This document shows positions 1 to 7,858 of a DNA stretch of 64,000 nt, piece by piece (the stretch's first letter is position 1; the number at the start of each line of letters is the position of its first letter). Source of the stretch: an uncultured Muribaculaceae bacterium (GTDB lineage Bacteria > Bacteroidota > Bacteroidia > Bacteroidales > Muribaculaceae); contig CAJTRT010000005.1 of the NCBI GenBank assembly GCA_910579105.1, positions 12,815 to 76,814 of the forward strand. Reading direction: 5' to 3'. The position numbers and the translations under genes are program-made. The notes under the pieces are model-generated. The model was not told the origin of the DNA and did no database searches. It saw only the letters and a list, made by a program, of their open reading frames with translations.

Positions 1-2
1 GG

Positions 3-1130
3 GTGGCCCGCATGATTATGGCCGGGTACGAGTATGTCGGCAAGCAGCCGTTCAACAACGTGTACTTCACAGGCATAGTGCGCGACAAGCTCGGACGCAA
101 GATGAGCAAGTCGCTCGGCAACTCTCCCGACCCGCTGGAACTGATCGCGACCTACGGGGCCGACGGCGTGCGCATGGGCCTTATGCAGGCCGCGCCGGCC
201 GGCAACGACATCCTGTTCGACGACAAGCTCTGCGAGAACGGCCGAAATTTCTGCAACAAGATATGGAACGCCTTCCGTCTCGTCAAGGGGTGGACTGTCG
301 ATGAGAAAGCCGCCCGCTCGGTGGCAGCGGCTACCGCCGCCCGGTGGTTCGACAGCAAGTTGTCGGAAAGCATCGCCGAAATCGAGGACCTGCTCGGCAA
401 GTTCCGCCTGTCGGAGGCGCTGAACGAGCTTTACCGCCTCTTCCGCGACGAGTTCTCCTCGTGGTATCTCGAAATGGTGAAGCCGGCTTACGGCGAGGCC
501 ATCGACGCGGAAAGTTACCGTGCGACCATCGGCTACTTCGATTCCCTGATGCGTCTGCTCCATCCTTTCATGCCATTCATCACCGAGGAATTGTGGCAGA
601 ACCTCGAAGAGCGGGCCGACGGCGAATCGATCATGTATGCCCCCGTGCCGCGCGCCTCCAAGCCTGACACGGCTCTTCTCTCCTCTATGGAGACGGCCAA
701 GGAGGTTATCGCCGGAGTGCGCAACGTGCGGGCCAAGAAGAACATTCCGTCAAAGGAACAGCTTGAGCTGCGTTGCGCCGTAGCTTCGCCTCTTGATGAG
801 GCCGCGACGGCCGTCGTGCTCAAACTCGCCAACCTAAGCGCCATCAACGCCAACGCTGAGAAGGATGCTGCCGGAAGCACCTTCCTGGTAGGCACGGACG
901 AGTTTAACGTACCACTGTCGGGCAACACCGACGTGGAAGCCGAGCGCGCCAAACTCAGCAAGGACATCGAGTATTACGAGGGCTTCCTTGCCTCTGTCAT
1001 GAAAAAGCTCTCCAACGAGCGGTTCGTCAGCAAGGCCCCCGCGGCGGTAATCGACGCTGAGCGCCGCAAACAGGCCGACACTGAGTCGCGCCTTGCAACC
1101 CTCCGCGCCGCCCTTGACTCATTGAAATAA
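3..1130 (+). CDS. valS: Valyl-tRNA synthetase, C-terminal part (5' end outside window)
   Basis: Class I aminoacyl-tRNA synthetase that charges tRNA-Val in the cytoplasm. The frame is open to the window edge, so only about the last 375 residues are present and the true start lies upstream. The KMSKS signature of the catalytic domain is at residues 33-37 of the fragment (RKMSKSLGN). The anticodon-binding helical domain follows (PFITEELWQ near residue 195), and the last 65 residues form the charged coiled-coil tail typical of ValRS (ERAKLSKDIEYYEGF onward). The peptidase gene begins 21 bp downstream on the same strand. Confidence 0.96.
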   Translation: MARMIMAGYEYVGKQPFNNVYFTGIVRDKLGRKMSKSLGNSPDPLELIATYGADGVRMGLMQAAPAGNDILFDDKLCENGRNFCNKIWNAFRLVKGWTVDEKAARSVAAATAARWFDSKLSESIAEIEDLLGKFRLSEALNELYRLFRDEFSSWYLEMVKPAYGEAIDAESYRATIGYFDSLMRLLHPFMPFITEELWQNLEERADGESIMYAPVPRASKPDTALLSSMETAKEVIAGVRNVRAKKNIPSKEQLELRCAVASPLDEAATAVVLKLANLSAINANAEKDAAGSTFLVGTDEFNVPLSGNTDVEAERAKLSKDIEYYEGFLASVMKKLSNERFVSKAPAAVIDAERRKQADTESRLATLRAALDSLK

Positions 1131-1151
1131 CCCCAACTAAAAACCAACCAT

Positions 1152-3197
1152 ATGAACATCAAGAACGCCGCCCTGGCAGTCGTTCTCGGCTCTTCCGCCG
1201 TTTTCGGACTGTCGGCACAGCAGCACCTGAAGAGTGTCAACCCCGCGTACATTGACAGCTCTGTGAAGCCCGGCGAGGACTTCTACCACCACGTCAACAA
1301 CGGCTGGATGAAGGCCCATCCCCTGACCCCCGAATACGCCCGCTACGGGGTGTTCAACATCCTCAACGACGAAGCCGAGAAGAACGTCAAGGACATAGTG
1401 CTGAACCTTGGCGCTACCAACCCGGAGAAGGGTTCAAACGCTTTCAAGATATGGACTCTCTACTCGCAGGGTATGGATTCGGTGCGCCGCAACGCCGAGG
1501 GCGCCACCCCGATACTGGCCGACCTTAAAAAAATCGAAAACACGCCTCACGAAGGGATGGAAGATCTCTTCCTGTGGATGCACCGCAACTACTCGTCGCC
1601 GTTCTTCGGAGCCGGCCCGATGGAGGACATGGCCGATTCCAAGAACTATGCCATGTATGTCTCAGGCGGCTCGATCGGTATGGGCGACCGTGACTATTAC
1701 CTGCTCAACGACAAGGAGAACAAGCGTATCCGCGAGGCTTACCAGAAACTCATCGTCGACCAGATGCGTAATGCCGGTTACTCGAAAAAGGATGCCAACC
1801 GCATCATGAAGAACGTGATGAAGATCGAGACCCTCCTGGCCGACTCCACCTGGACCCGAGAGGAGAGCCGCAACATACCGGCCATGTACAATCCCCGCTC
1901 GCTCGCGCAGATCAAAGAGATGTATCCCCACATCAACTGGGACCGTTTCTTCGTGGAGACCATGGACATCGCCACCCCTGAGAACTTCATCGTCACCGAA
2001 ATCAACACCGTGAAGCAGGCCGACAACCTCATGGCCTCGCTTTCCGACCGCGAGATCAAGGATTACTATCTGTGGAAATATGTGGCCCAGGCCGCTCCAT
2101 ATCTTAGTGACAAGTTTTCCGACACCGCTTTCGAGTACTCCAAGGCCCGCAGCGGTGTGGAGCAGCAGCGTCCCCGCTGGAAACGCGCCCTCGGTGTGCC
2201 CGACAGCTATATGGGCGAGGCCATCGGCAAGCTCTACGTCGAGAAGTTCTTCCCTGAAAGTTCAAAGGAGAAAATGCTCGAACTCGTCGGCAACCTCAAG
2301 GTCGCCCTCGGCAAGCACATAATCAACCTCCCCTGGATGAGCGACGAGACAAAGCTCCGCGCCATCAACAAACTGAACAGCTTCACTGTGAAAATCGGCT
2401 ATCCCGACAAATGGAAGGACTACTCGTCGATGGAGATCGATCCCGCGCTGTCGTATTATCAGAACGTTCACAACGCCGGAATGTGGCATCAGAAGGAGCA
2501 GCTCGCAAAATGGGGCAAGCCGGTTGACAAGACGGAGTGGGCCATGACCCCGCAGACGGTCAACGCCTACTACAACCCTATGGCCAACGAAATCGTGTTC
2601 CCCGCGGCCATTCTCCAGAACCCCTTCTTCGACCCTGAGGCAACCGACGCGGAGAACTACGGCGGCATAGGCGTGGTGATCGGCCACGAGATGAGCCACG
2701 GATTCGACGACCAGGGGTGCAACTTCGATGCCGAAGGAAATATGACCAACTGGTGGGAGCCGGAGGACGCCGAGGCGTTCAAAAAGCTCACCAAGGGACT
2801 TGCCGACCAGTTCGACAAGATTGAAATCCTCCCCGGACTTATGGCTAACGGTTCCTATACCCTCGGGGAGAACATCGGCGACCAGGGCGGTCTACGCGTG
2901 AGCCATACCGCCTTCCTTGACTCGCAGAAAAAGAAAGGTGTCGACATCAATTCAGAGGCAGCTAAAATCGACGGCTACACACCCGAGCAGGCGTTCTATC
3001 TCAATTACGCCAATATCTGGGCATCCAACATGCGCGACGAGGAAAAGCGCAACCTGACTATCGGCGACGTTCACTCGCTGGCCGAGAACCGGGTAAACGT
3101 GACGCTCCGCAATATCACCCCCTTCCTCGAGGCGTTCGGCATCAAGAAGGGCGACAAGCTCTACCTGGCCCCGGAGGAACAGGTGATTATATGGTAA
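1152..3197 (+). CDS. pepO: M13 family (PepO/neprilysin-like) zinc endopeptidase
   Basis: Predicted secreted zinc endopeptidase of the M13 family, about 681 residues, the usual length. The N-terminus is a signal peptide (NAALAVVLGSSAVFGLSAQ), so it acts in the periplasm or at the outer membrane. The zinc site is intact: HEMSH at residues 512-516 and the third-ligand motif ENIGD at 573-577. NAYYNPMANEIVFPAAIL, before the zinc helix, is typical of the family. Substrates cannot be told from sequence. It follows valS by 21 bp with no visible terminator, so read-through is possible. The family call is firm; the symbol follows common usage. Confidence 0.93.
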   Translation: MNIKNAALAVVLGSSAVFGLSAQQHLKSVNPAYIDSSVKPGEDFYHHVNNGWMKAHPLTPEYARYGVFNILNDEAEKNVKDIVLNLGATNPEKGSNAFKIWTLYSQGMDSVRRNAEGATPILADLKKIENTPHEGMEDLFLWMHRNYSSPFFGAGPMEDMADSKNYAMYVSGGSIGMGDRDYYLLNDKENKRIREAYQKLIVDQMRNAGYSKKDANRIMKNVMKIETLLADSTWTREESRNIPAMYNPRSLAQIKEMYPHINWDRFFVETMDIATPENFIVTEINTVKQADNLMASLSDREIKDYYLWKYVAQAAPYLSDKFSDTAFEYSKARSGVEQQRPRWKRALGVPDSYMGEAIGKLYVEKFFPESSKEKMLELVGNLKVALGKHIINLPWMSDETKLRAINKLNSFTVKIGYPDKWKDYSSMEIDPALSYYQNVHNAGMWHQKEQLAKWGKPVDKTEWAMTPQTVNAYYNPMANEIVFPAAILQNPFFDPEATDAENYGGIGVVIGHEMSHGFDDQGCNFDAEGNMTNWWEPEDAEAFKKLTKGLADQFDKIEILPGLMANGSYTLGENIGDQGGLRVSHTAFLDSQKKKGVDINSEAAKIDGYTPEQAFYLNYANIWASNMRDEEKRNLTIGDVHSLAENRVNVTLRNITPFLEAFGIKKGDKLYLAPEEQVIIW

Positions 3198-3205
3198 ACC
3201 ACACA

Positions 3206-3213
3206 TAATTTTG
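3206..3213 (+). promoter_or_regulatory. Possible -7 box before the UDP-glucose dehydrogenase gene
   Basis: TAATTTTG matches the Bacteroidetes -7 consensus TAnnTTTG and lies 19 bp before the ATG. No TTTG is found about 20 nt upstream, so this is a weak call. Confidence 0.3.
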
Positions 3214-3231
3214 TCGACCAACTTATAGCTA

Positions 3232-4551
3232 ATGAACATAGCTATCGTAGGCACAGGCTACGTCGGCCTTGTTTCGGGAACTTGTTTCGCCGAGATGGGG
3301 GTCAACGTAGCCTGCGTCGATATAGACAAGGCAAAAATCGAGGCGCTCCGACAGGGGCGCGTGCCCATTTACGAGCCCGGGCTTGACGAGCTGGTGCTCC
3401 GCAACACCCGGGCTGGGAGACTTACGTTCACGACCTCTCTGGCGGATGTCATTGACGAGGTTGACGCCGTATTCATCGCTGTCGGCACGCCTCCCGACGA
3501 GGACGGTTCGGCCGACCTCCGTTATGTTCTTGAAGTCGCGCGGGAGTTCGGGCGGCTGATCAAGCGCTACACGCTGCTCGTCACCAAGTCAACCGTGCCC
3601 GTCGGAACCGCGGCGAAGGTGCGGAGCGCTGTCGAGGAGGAGCTTGCGGACAGGAAAGAGGCTGTTCCGTTCGACGTGGCCTCCAATCCCGAATTTCTAA
3701 AAGAGGGAGCGGCCATCAAGGATTTCATGAGTCCCGACCGTGTTGTGGTCGGAGTGGATTCCGATAAGGCGCGCTCTCTTATGAGCCGCCTGTACAGGCC
3801 GTTTCTGCTGAACAACTTCCGCGTAATCTTCACCGACATCCCCTCGGCCGAAATGATTAAATACGCCGCCAACTCGATGCTCGCCACCCGCATATCGTTT
3901 ATGAACGACATTGCCAACCTCTGCGAGCTCGTGGGGGCTGATGTGAACATGGTGCGCAAGGGAATAGGGAGTGATTCCCGCATAGGGTCGAAATTCCTCT
4001 ATCCCGGATGCGGCTACGGAGGGAGCTGTTTCCCAAAAGATGTCAAGGCACTTATAAAGACCGCGGAAAAGCGGGGCTATACGATGCGGGTGCTGAAAGC
4101 CGTCGAGGAGGTTAACGAGGCGCAGAAGTCAGTGGTGTTCCGTAAACTTGCCGACTGTTTCGGCGGCGCGGAGGGTTTGCGCGGCAAGCGCGTCGCCGTC
4201 TGGGGGCTTTCGTTCAAGCCGGAGACCGACGATATGCGCGAGGCAGCCTCGCTGGTTACAATCGCGTTGCTGCTTGAGGCCGGGTGCGCCGTGCGCGTCT
4301 ATGACCCGGTGGCGATGGATGAGTGCCGGCGACGTCTCGGCGACATTGTGGAGTATGCCTCGGACATGTACGACGCCGTGCTGGACGCGGACGCTCTCCT
4401 GCTCCTTACGGAATGGAAGCAGTTCCGCCTCCCGTCATGGGGGGTGGTGACCCGTTCGATGCGTGAGCCGCTCGTTATCGACGGGCGGAACATATACGAT
4501 GCCGACGACCTGGCGGAGCAGGGGATCACCTACCGCTGCATAGGGCGCTGA
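3232..4551 (+). CDS. ugd: UDP-glucose 6-dehydrogenase
   Basis: Oxidises UDP-glucose to UDP-glucuronate with two NAD+, a precursor for capsule and envelope polysaccharides. The Rossmann nucleotide-binding motif GTGYVG is at residues 7-12. The catalytic cysteine is Cys266 in GGSCFPKD, and the C-terminal UDP-binding domain contains GLSFKPETDDMREA. At 439 residues it has the normal length. No other polysaccharide gene adjoins it, so its pathway partners are elsewhere. A strong terminator follows. GDP-mannose dehydrogenase is the nearest alternative, but the motif set fits the UDP-glucose enzyme better. Confidence 0.93.
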   Translation: MNIAIVGTGYVGLVSGTCFAEMGVNVACVDIDKAKIEALRQGRVPIYEPGLDELVLRNTRAGRLTFTTSLADVIDEVDAVFIAVGTPPDEDGSADLRYVLEVAREFGRLIKRYTLLVTKSTVPVGTAAKVRSAVEEELADRKEAVPFDVASNPEFLKEGAAIKDFMSPDRVVVGVDSDKARSLMSRLYRPFLLNNFRVIFTDIPSAEMIKYAANSMLATRISFMNDIANLCELVGADVNMVRKGIGSDSRIGSKFLYPGCGYGGSCFPKDVKALIKTAEKRGYTMRVLKAVEEVNEAQKSVVFRKLADCFGGAEGLRGKRVAVWGLSFKPETDDMREAASLVTIALLLEAGCAVRVYDPVAMDECRRRLGDIVEYASDMYDAVLDADALLLLTEWKQFRLPSWGVVTRSMREPLVIDGRNIYDADDLAEQGITYRCIGR

Positions 4552-4569
4552 CACGACTCATAAGCTGAC

Positions 4570-4621
4570 GCTCTTCCCGCTGTCACAAACAGGCAAAGTG
4601 ACGGCGGGAAGAGCTTTTTTT
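4570..4621 (+). terminator. Rho-independent terminator after ugd
   Basis: A 17-bp stem with one mismatch (4570-4586 with 4598-4614), an 11-nt loop and seven T (4615-4621). It ends the ugd transcript 19 bp after the stop codon. Confidence 0.92.
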
Positions 4622-4763
4622 ATGCCATCGGCACCCCGGTAAACCTAATTTAACATCGGTTAACCTAAACTGCGAAAAGCTCCGTTTCAAGCGATCTGGG
4701 CGGGGTTTCCATGGCGGCCCCAATGCTAAACGGGTGTGTATGAACCGTGTAGTTTGGCCTTGA

Positions 4764-4795
4764 TTTGGCAGTTAGGCATTATTTTCGTAACTTTG
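4764..4795 (+). promoter_or_regulatory. Strong Bacteroidetes-type promoter for the leader and thioredoxin-fold gene
   Basis: TTTG at 4764-4767, a 20-nt spacer, then TAACTTTG at 4788-4795, an exact match to the -33/-7 consensus of the Bacteroidetes housekeeping sigma factor. Transcription should start near 4802, about 250 nt before the next start codon. Confidence 0.8.
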
Positions 4796-4801
4796 CGCCC
4801 G

Positions 4802-5052
4802 AAATGAGTAAATAATCCCTTGCGAAGAGTCGCGGGGAAGCCGAAAATCGGCAAAGGAAACCAAGTGAAATTCACACGCGCTCCACGCCTTGACAATCTC
4901 CCCTTTACCAGCAACGAAAAACTAATCTTTCCTTCCCGCATACGGAAGGAATGGGACGTTTTGCGTGCGCTTCGGAATTGAATGGGGGAATCGCGAAATT
5001 ATAGCAGGCAGGCGCGACAGGCTTCCTTAATTATGAACCTCAAAATTGAATA
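4802..5052 (+). other. Long structured 5' leader or small RNA (family not recognised)
   Basis: About 250 nt follow the promoter before the next ATG, without a convincing reading frame. Visible structure: hairpin 4840-4852 (GCCGA/TCGGC); nested pairings AAAGG 4853-4857 with CCTTT 4902-4906 and CAAG 4862-4865 with CTTG 4889-4892; and an 8-bp hairpin TTCCTTCC 4929-4936 with GGAAGGAA 4944-4951. No T-run terminator is seen before the gene, so this is either a regulatory leader or a processed RNA. It does not match the conserved cores I know for cobalamin, TPP, FMN or SAM riboswitches, RNase P RNA or tmRNA. A 6S-like RNA is possible but unproven. Confidence 0.45.
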
Positions 5053-5550
5053 ATGAAGAAAACAATGTTGATCATTGTGAGCTTCGCGATCACGCTCCTC
5101 ACAATGTCGGCGTTTGTCGATACCCGCCGGTCGGCGCGTATCGGTTCAGAGGCTCCCGCACTGGTGGTTGAGCGCGCCGACAGCTCACTGACCCTCGAAG
5201 GGTTACGGGGCAGAAAAGTGGTTCTTTCATTCTGGTCTGCCGCCGATGCCCAGTCGCGTCTTGACCAAAACCTCCTGGCCGCAGCCATGCGAAAAGCCGG
5301 AAAGAACACGGAGACCGCGGTTGTCTCCGTAAATTTCGACCACTCTGAGAAGCTGATGAAAGAAATCGCGGCTATCGACAATCTCGATGCCGGCTCGCAA
5401 TTCCATGTTGGCGACGCGACAGCCGTGAGCGCTATTCGCGAAGTCTTTGAAATGGCCGACGGCCTCCGCACATTCATCATCGACGAGCGCGGGGTGATAG
5501 AAAAAGTCGACCCTTCCGAGCAGGAGCTTGCCGAAGCACTCGCTGCCTGA
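5053..5550 (+). CDS. Exported thioredoxin-fold protein lacking the CXXC active site
   Basis: 165 residues with an N-terminal signal or anchor segment (LIIVSFAITLLTMSAF) followed by a TlpA/AhpC-TSA-like thioredoxin fold. GSEAPALVVERADS, then VVLSFWSAADAQSR stands exactly where TlpA-type proteins have FWxxWCxxC. Both cysteines are absent; the mature protein has none at all. A later TFIIDERGVIEKVDP matches the usual strand-and-turn of the fold. It is therefore unlikely to be an oxidoreductase and may be a binding or scaffold protein in the periplasm. A long leader precedes it and a bidirectional terminator follows. Confidence 0.72.
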   Translation: MKKTMLIIVSFAITLLTMSAFVDTRRSARIGSEAPALVVERADSSLTLEGLRGRKVVLSFWSAADAQSRLDQNLLAAAMRKAGKNTETAVVSVNFDHSEKLMKEIAAIDNLDAGSQFHVGDATAVSAIREVFEMADGLRTFIIDERGVIEKVDPSEQELAEALAA

Positions 5551-5560
5551 ACAAATCGAA

Positions 5561-5610
5561 AAACAGAAACCCGCATCATGCGCTACGATACGCGATGCGG
5601 GTTTCTGTTT
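5561..5610. terminator. Bidirectional terminator between convergent genes
   Basis: A perfect 17-bp inverted repeat (5561-5577 with 5594-5610), with A-rich and T-rich ends on both strands. It lies between the thioredoxin-fold gene (plus, ends 5550) and the SPFH gene (minus, ends 5630) and can serve both. Confidence 0.92.
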
Positions 5611-5629
5611 TACGGGGCAATCTCCGCTG

Positions 5630-6622
5630 TTATTTGCCAGGAGTGGGGAATAGTGTGGAGATAGAACCGATGGAGGAGAGGACAGATGAAGCCTCGTAAG
5701 GTATATACACCGTCTTGTTGTCCTTGCCCGATGTCATTTCGGCCAGTGTCGAGATATACTGGGTGGCAATCATATATGTGGCCGGGTTGGTGTTGGTGCC
5801 CTGGATAGCGTCAGCGACCCTGCGGATTGCCTCGGCTTCGGCCTCGGCTTTCAGCACCCTGGCGCGGGCCTCTCCCTCGGCGCGCAGGATTTCGGCCTCT
5901 TTCACGGCCGCCGCCTGGTTGATTTGAGAGACTTTCTCGCCCTCTGACCGCAGGATTTCAGAAGTTTTCTGGCCTTCGGCGTTCAGAATTTCGGCGCGCC
6001 GGTTGCGTTCGGCCTGCATCTGCTTCTCCATAGCCTCCCGCACGCTCTTCGGGGGTGTTATATCCTGCAATTCCACACGGGTTACCTTCACGCCCCACTT
6101 GTTGGTGACGTCGTCGAGAATCGACTGTAATTTGGAGTTTATGGTGTCGCGGGAAGTGAGTGTCTGGTCGAGTTCCAGTTCGCCTATCACGTTGCGAAGA
6201 GAGGTCTGCGTGAGCTTTTCAAGAGCGTTGGGCAGATTGTCTATTTCGTAAACCGCCTTCTTCGCGTCAACGATCTGGAAATAGAGTACGGCGTTTATTT
6301 CCGTCGTCACATTATCTTTCGTTATGACCTGCTGCGAGGGGAAGTCATAGACCTGCTCGCGAAGGTCTATGGCCGAAGACTGCGACATTCGCACTATCGT
6401 TTTCCCGTTTATGCTTGACTCGATCCGGCGCGTGTAAACGACTTTCGGCTTGTCGATATAGGGCCATATGATATTCAGGCCCGGATTCAGCACGGAGTGG
6501 AAGCGCCCAAGGCGTTCTATTACGCGGGTTTCCGACTGCGGCACGATCTTGACTGCCGCCACTATCGTGAGGATTATCAGGAATCCCACGACGCAAAGAA
6601 CCGTGATAGAGAATGTGGTCAT
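5630..6622 (-). CDS. SPFH-domain (stomatin/paraslipin-like) membrane protein
   Basis: 330 residues. One N-terminal membrane helix (about residues 5-27) leads into a prohibitin/stomatin SPFH domain (VPQSETRVIERLGRF, NPGLNIIWPYID, then LEKLTQTSLRNVIGELELD), a long alanine/glutamate coiled coil (about 205-270) and a short C-terminal tail. Such proteins oligomerise at the inner membrane and organise microdomains or regulate membrane proteases. It is 54 bp downstream of an NfeD-family gene, and the NfeD/stomatin pair is a widely conserved operon. It resembles QmcA/slipin rather than HflK/HflC, because no second SPFH gene is present. Confidence 0.9.
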   Translation of the reverse strand: MTTFSITVLCVVGFLIILTIVAAVKIVPQSETRVIERLGRFHSVLNPGLNIIWPYIDKPKVVYTRRIESSINGKTIVRMSQSSAIDLREQVYDFPSQQVITKDNVTTEINAVLYFQIVDAKKAVYEIDNLPNALEKLTQTSLRNVIGELELDQTLTSRDTINSKLQSILDDVTNKWGVKVTRVELQDITPPKSVREAMEKQMQAERNRRAEILNAEGQKTSEILRSEGEKVSQINQAAAVKEAEILRAEGEARARVLKAEAEAEAIRRVADAIQGTNTNPATYMIATQYISTLAEMTSGKDNKTVYIPYEASSVLSSIGSISTLFPTPGK

Positions 6623-6676
6623 ATCTTTGTATTCTTTTTGATTATGTTCTGGATTTTACGGACAGGAAACCATGTT

Positions 6677-7120
6677 TCAGCCAGCGGCCTCCACGAGGAG
6701 TATTATCGAATCGTAGCCCCTCACGACAACAACCGTTCCCTTGTCAATCGGATGGCCGTTGGCGGAGCGCGCCTGCCAGTTGTCACCGTCGATACGCACG
6801 CGTCCAGGCGTGCCTGCCGCGATGGAGTGCGTCAGCGGAGCCATCCTGCCGATCAGGGCGTCCATATTCGTGTTTATCGAGCGGGCGCCCTTTCCGCGCA
6901 TCGCCCGGTAACGGTTGACGAGAGGCATGAGGAACACAAGCGCCGCCACCGTGCCGACCCCCGCGGCGACGAGCTGCGCTTCAACGCCTCCGCCGAACAC
7001 GGCGAAAAGGAAAGCGGCGAAACACCCGCAGGCCCCGCACAATGCCGCGAGCGAGGCTGTGAAGAGTTCGAGTAGGAGCAGCGCTCCGCAGAGTATGAGC
7101 CAAAGAATCCAGGCATCCAT
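6677..7120 (-). CDS. NfeD family membrane protein
   Basis: 147 residues: two to three N-terminal membrane helices (WILWLILCGALLLLELF, then a Gly/Ala-rich segment, then GTVAALVFLMPLV) followed by a soluble OB-fold domain of about 65 residues (GRMAPLTHSIAAGTPGRVRI through GTVVVVRGYDSIILLV). This is the short, protease-free NfeD form that partners a stomatin-like protein. It is the first gene of the operon, with a promoter just upstream. Its role is inferred from the family: a membrane quality-control or microdomain partner of the SPFH protein. Confidence 0.87.
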   Translation of the reverse strand: MDAWILWLILCGALLLLELFTASLAALCGACGCFAAFLFAVFGGGVEAQLVAAGVGTVAALVFLMPLVNRYRAMRGKGARSINTNMDALIGRMAPLTHSIAAGTPGRVRIDGDNWQARSANGHPIDKGTVVVVRGYDSIILLVEAAG

Positions 7121-7150
7121 AGTTGTCGCTGTTAATGTTTTGATGGTTCA

Positions 7151-7182
7151 CAAATTTAGCTAAAATGATTGAAACCCGCAAG
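7151..7182 (-). promoter_or_regulatory. Promoter of the NfeD/SPFH operon
   Basis: On the minus strand a -33 CTTG (7179-7182), a 20-nt spacer and a -7 TAAATTTG (7151-7158). The predicted start near 7144 gives a short leader before the ATG at 7120. Confidence 0.65.
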
Positions 7183-7858
7183 CCCGGGAATCCGAAATGA
7201 CTGAAAAGCGCAGAATGTGGGCCGGCAGGCTACTTGAATATGGCGGTTTGGATGGATGTTGCCTACCGGCCCACTGAGAATATTGGATTATATTTTCAAG
7301 GTCTGTTGATGTGAATTAGCCACCGGCCTGTAAACTGGCACGCCGTTAGCGGAAATGCGGCATACGGCTTCGGAAGATACCTGTTAAGGGGGATTATATC
7401 GTATGAGGCTTTTTATGTTAGCGTTTAACGTCGTGGTTATTGATGTTGTCAGATGAAATGGACGTGTCGCAGGCGCCTTCGAGCGTCGGCGCTGTGAACT
7501 TTGGCTGGTGTTGGAACTTTGGCTCTGTCTCTGCTATAAAACGATGTTTAGGTTAACGAATAGCCGCATATCGCGGTAAAGACGAATTACGGCCGCCTGG
7601 GTTGTAGCCGATTTGTCATCTTTTGATTTTTTGCAAAAGTAGCAATATTAGCGATGCGTTATGCGTTAATCGATGTTAAAATACAAGATATTTTATATTA
7701 AAATAGACGCTAAGCAGCATATGTCGCTAAGGTATAAGGTTTTAACTTCTGTTAAAATTGAATGAATATGTGTTGCGTTTTGGTTACAGCAGGCCAGTTC
7801 GGATGCGGTATCCGATTGGGCAGACAGTTGTTACCCCCTGCATTGGATTCACGGCCGC
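7183..7858. other. 676-bp region with no recognisable gene
   Basis: I see no credible coding frame on either strand. It holds a 14-bp inverted repeat with one mismatch (7217-7230 with 7261-7274), an 11-nt direct repeat GAACTTTGGCT (7496-7506 and 7514-7524), and an AT-rich part from about 7620 with a minus-strand TACTTTTG box at 7634-7641. That box could drive a small RNA running left toward the inverted repeat. It could equally be decayed sequence downstream of the CDF gene. Confidence 0.4.

Noticed and set aside
4831..4900. GGGGAAGCCG...AAAAT pattern resembling a cobalamin riboswitch core
   Set aside because: The order and spacing of the conserved blocks fail and the CTGT-type conserved end is absent.
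4726..4941. 71-codon minus-strand frame across the promoter and leader before the thioredoxin-fold gene
   Set aside because: It overlaps a consensus promoter on the other strand and has no recognisable protein character.
4929..4951. GGAAGGAA motif suggesting SRP RNA
   Set aside because: In SRP RNA the motif forms the apical loop of domain IV; here it is a stem arm paired to TTCCTTCC, and the flanking conserved bases are missing.
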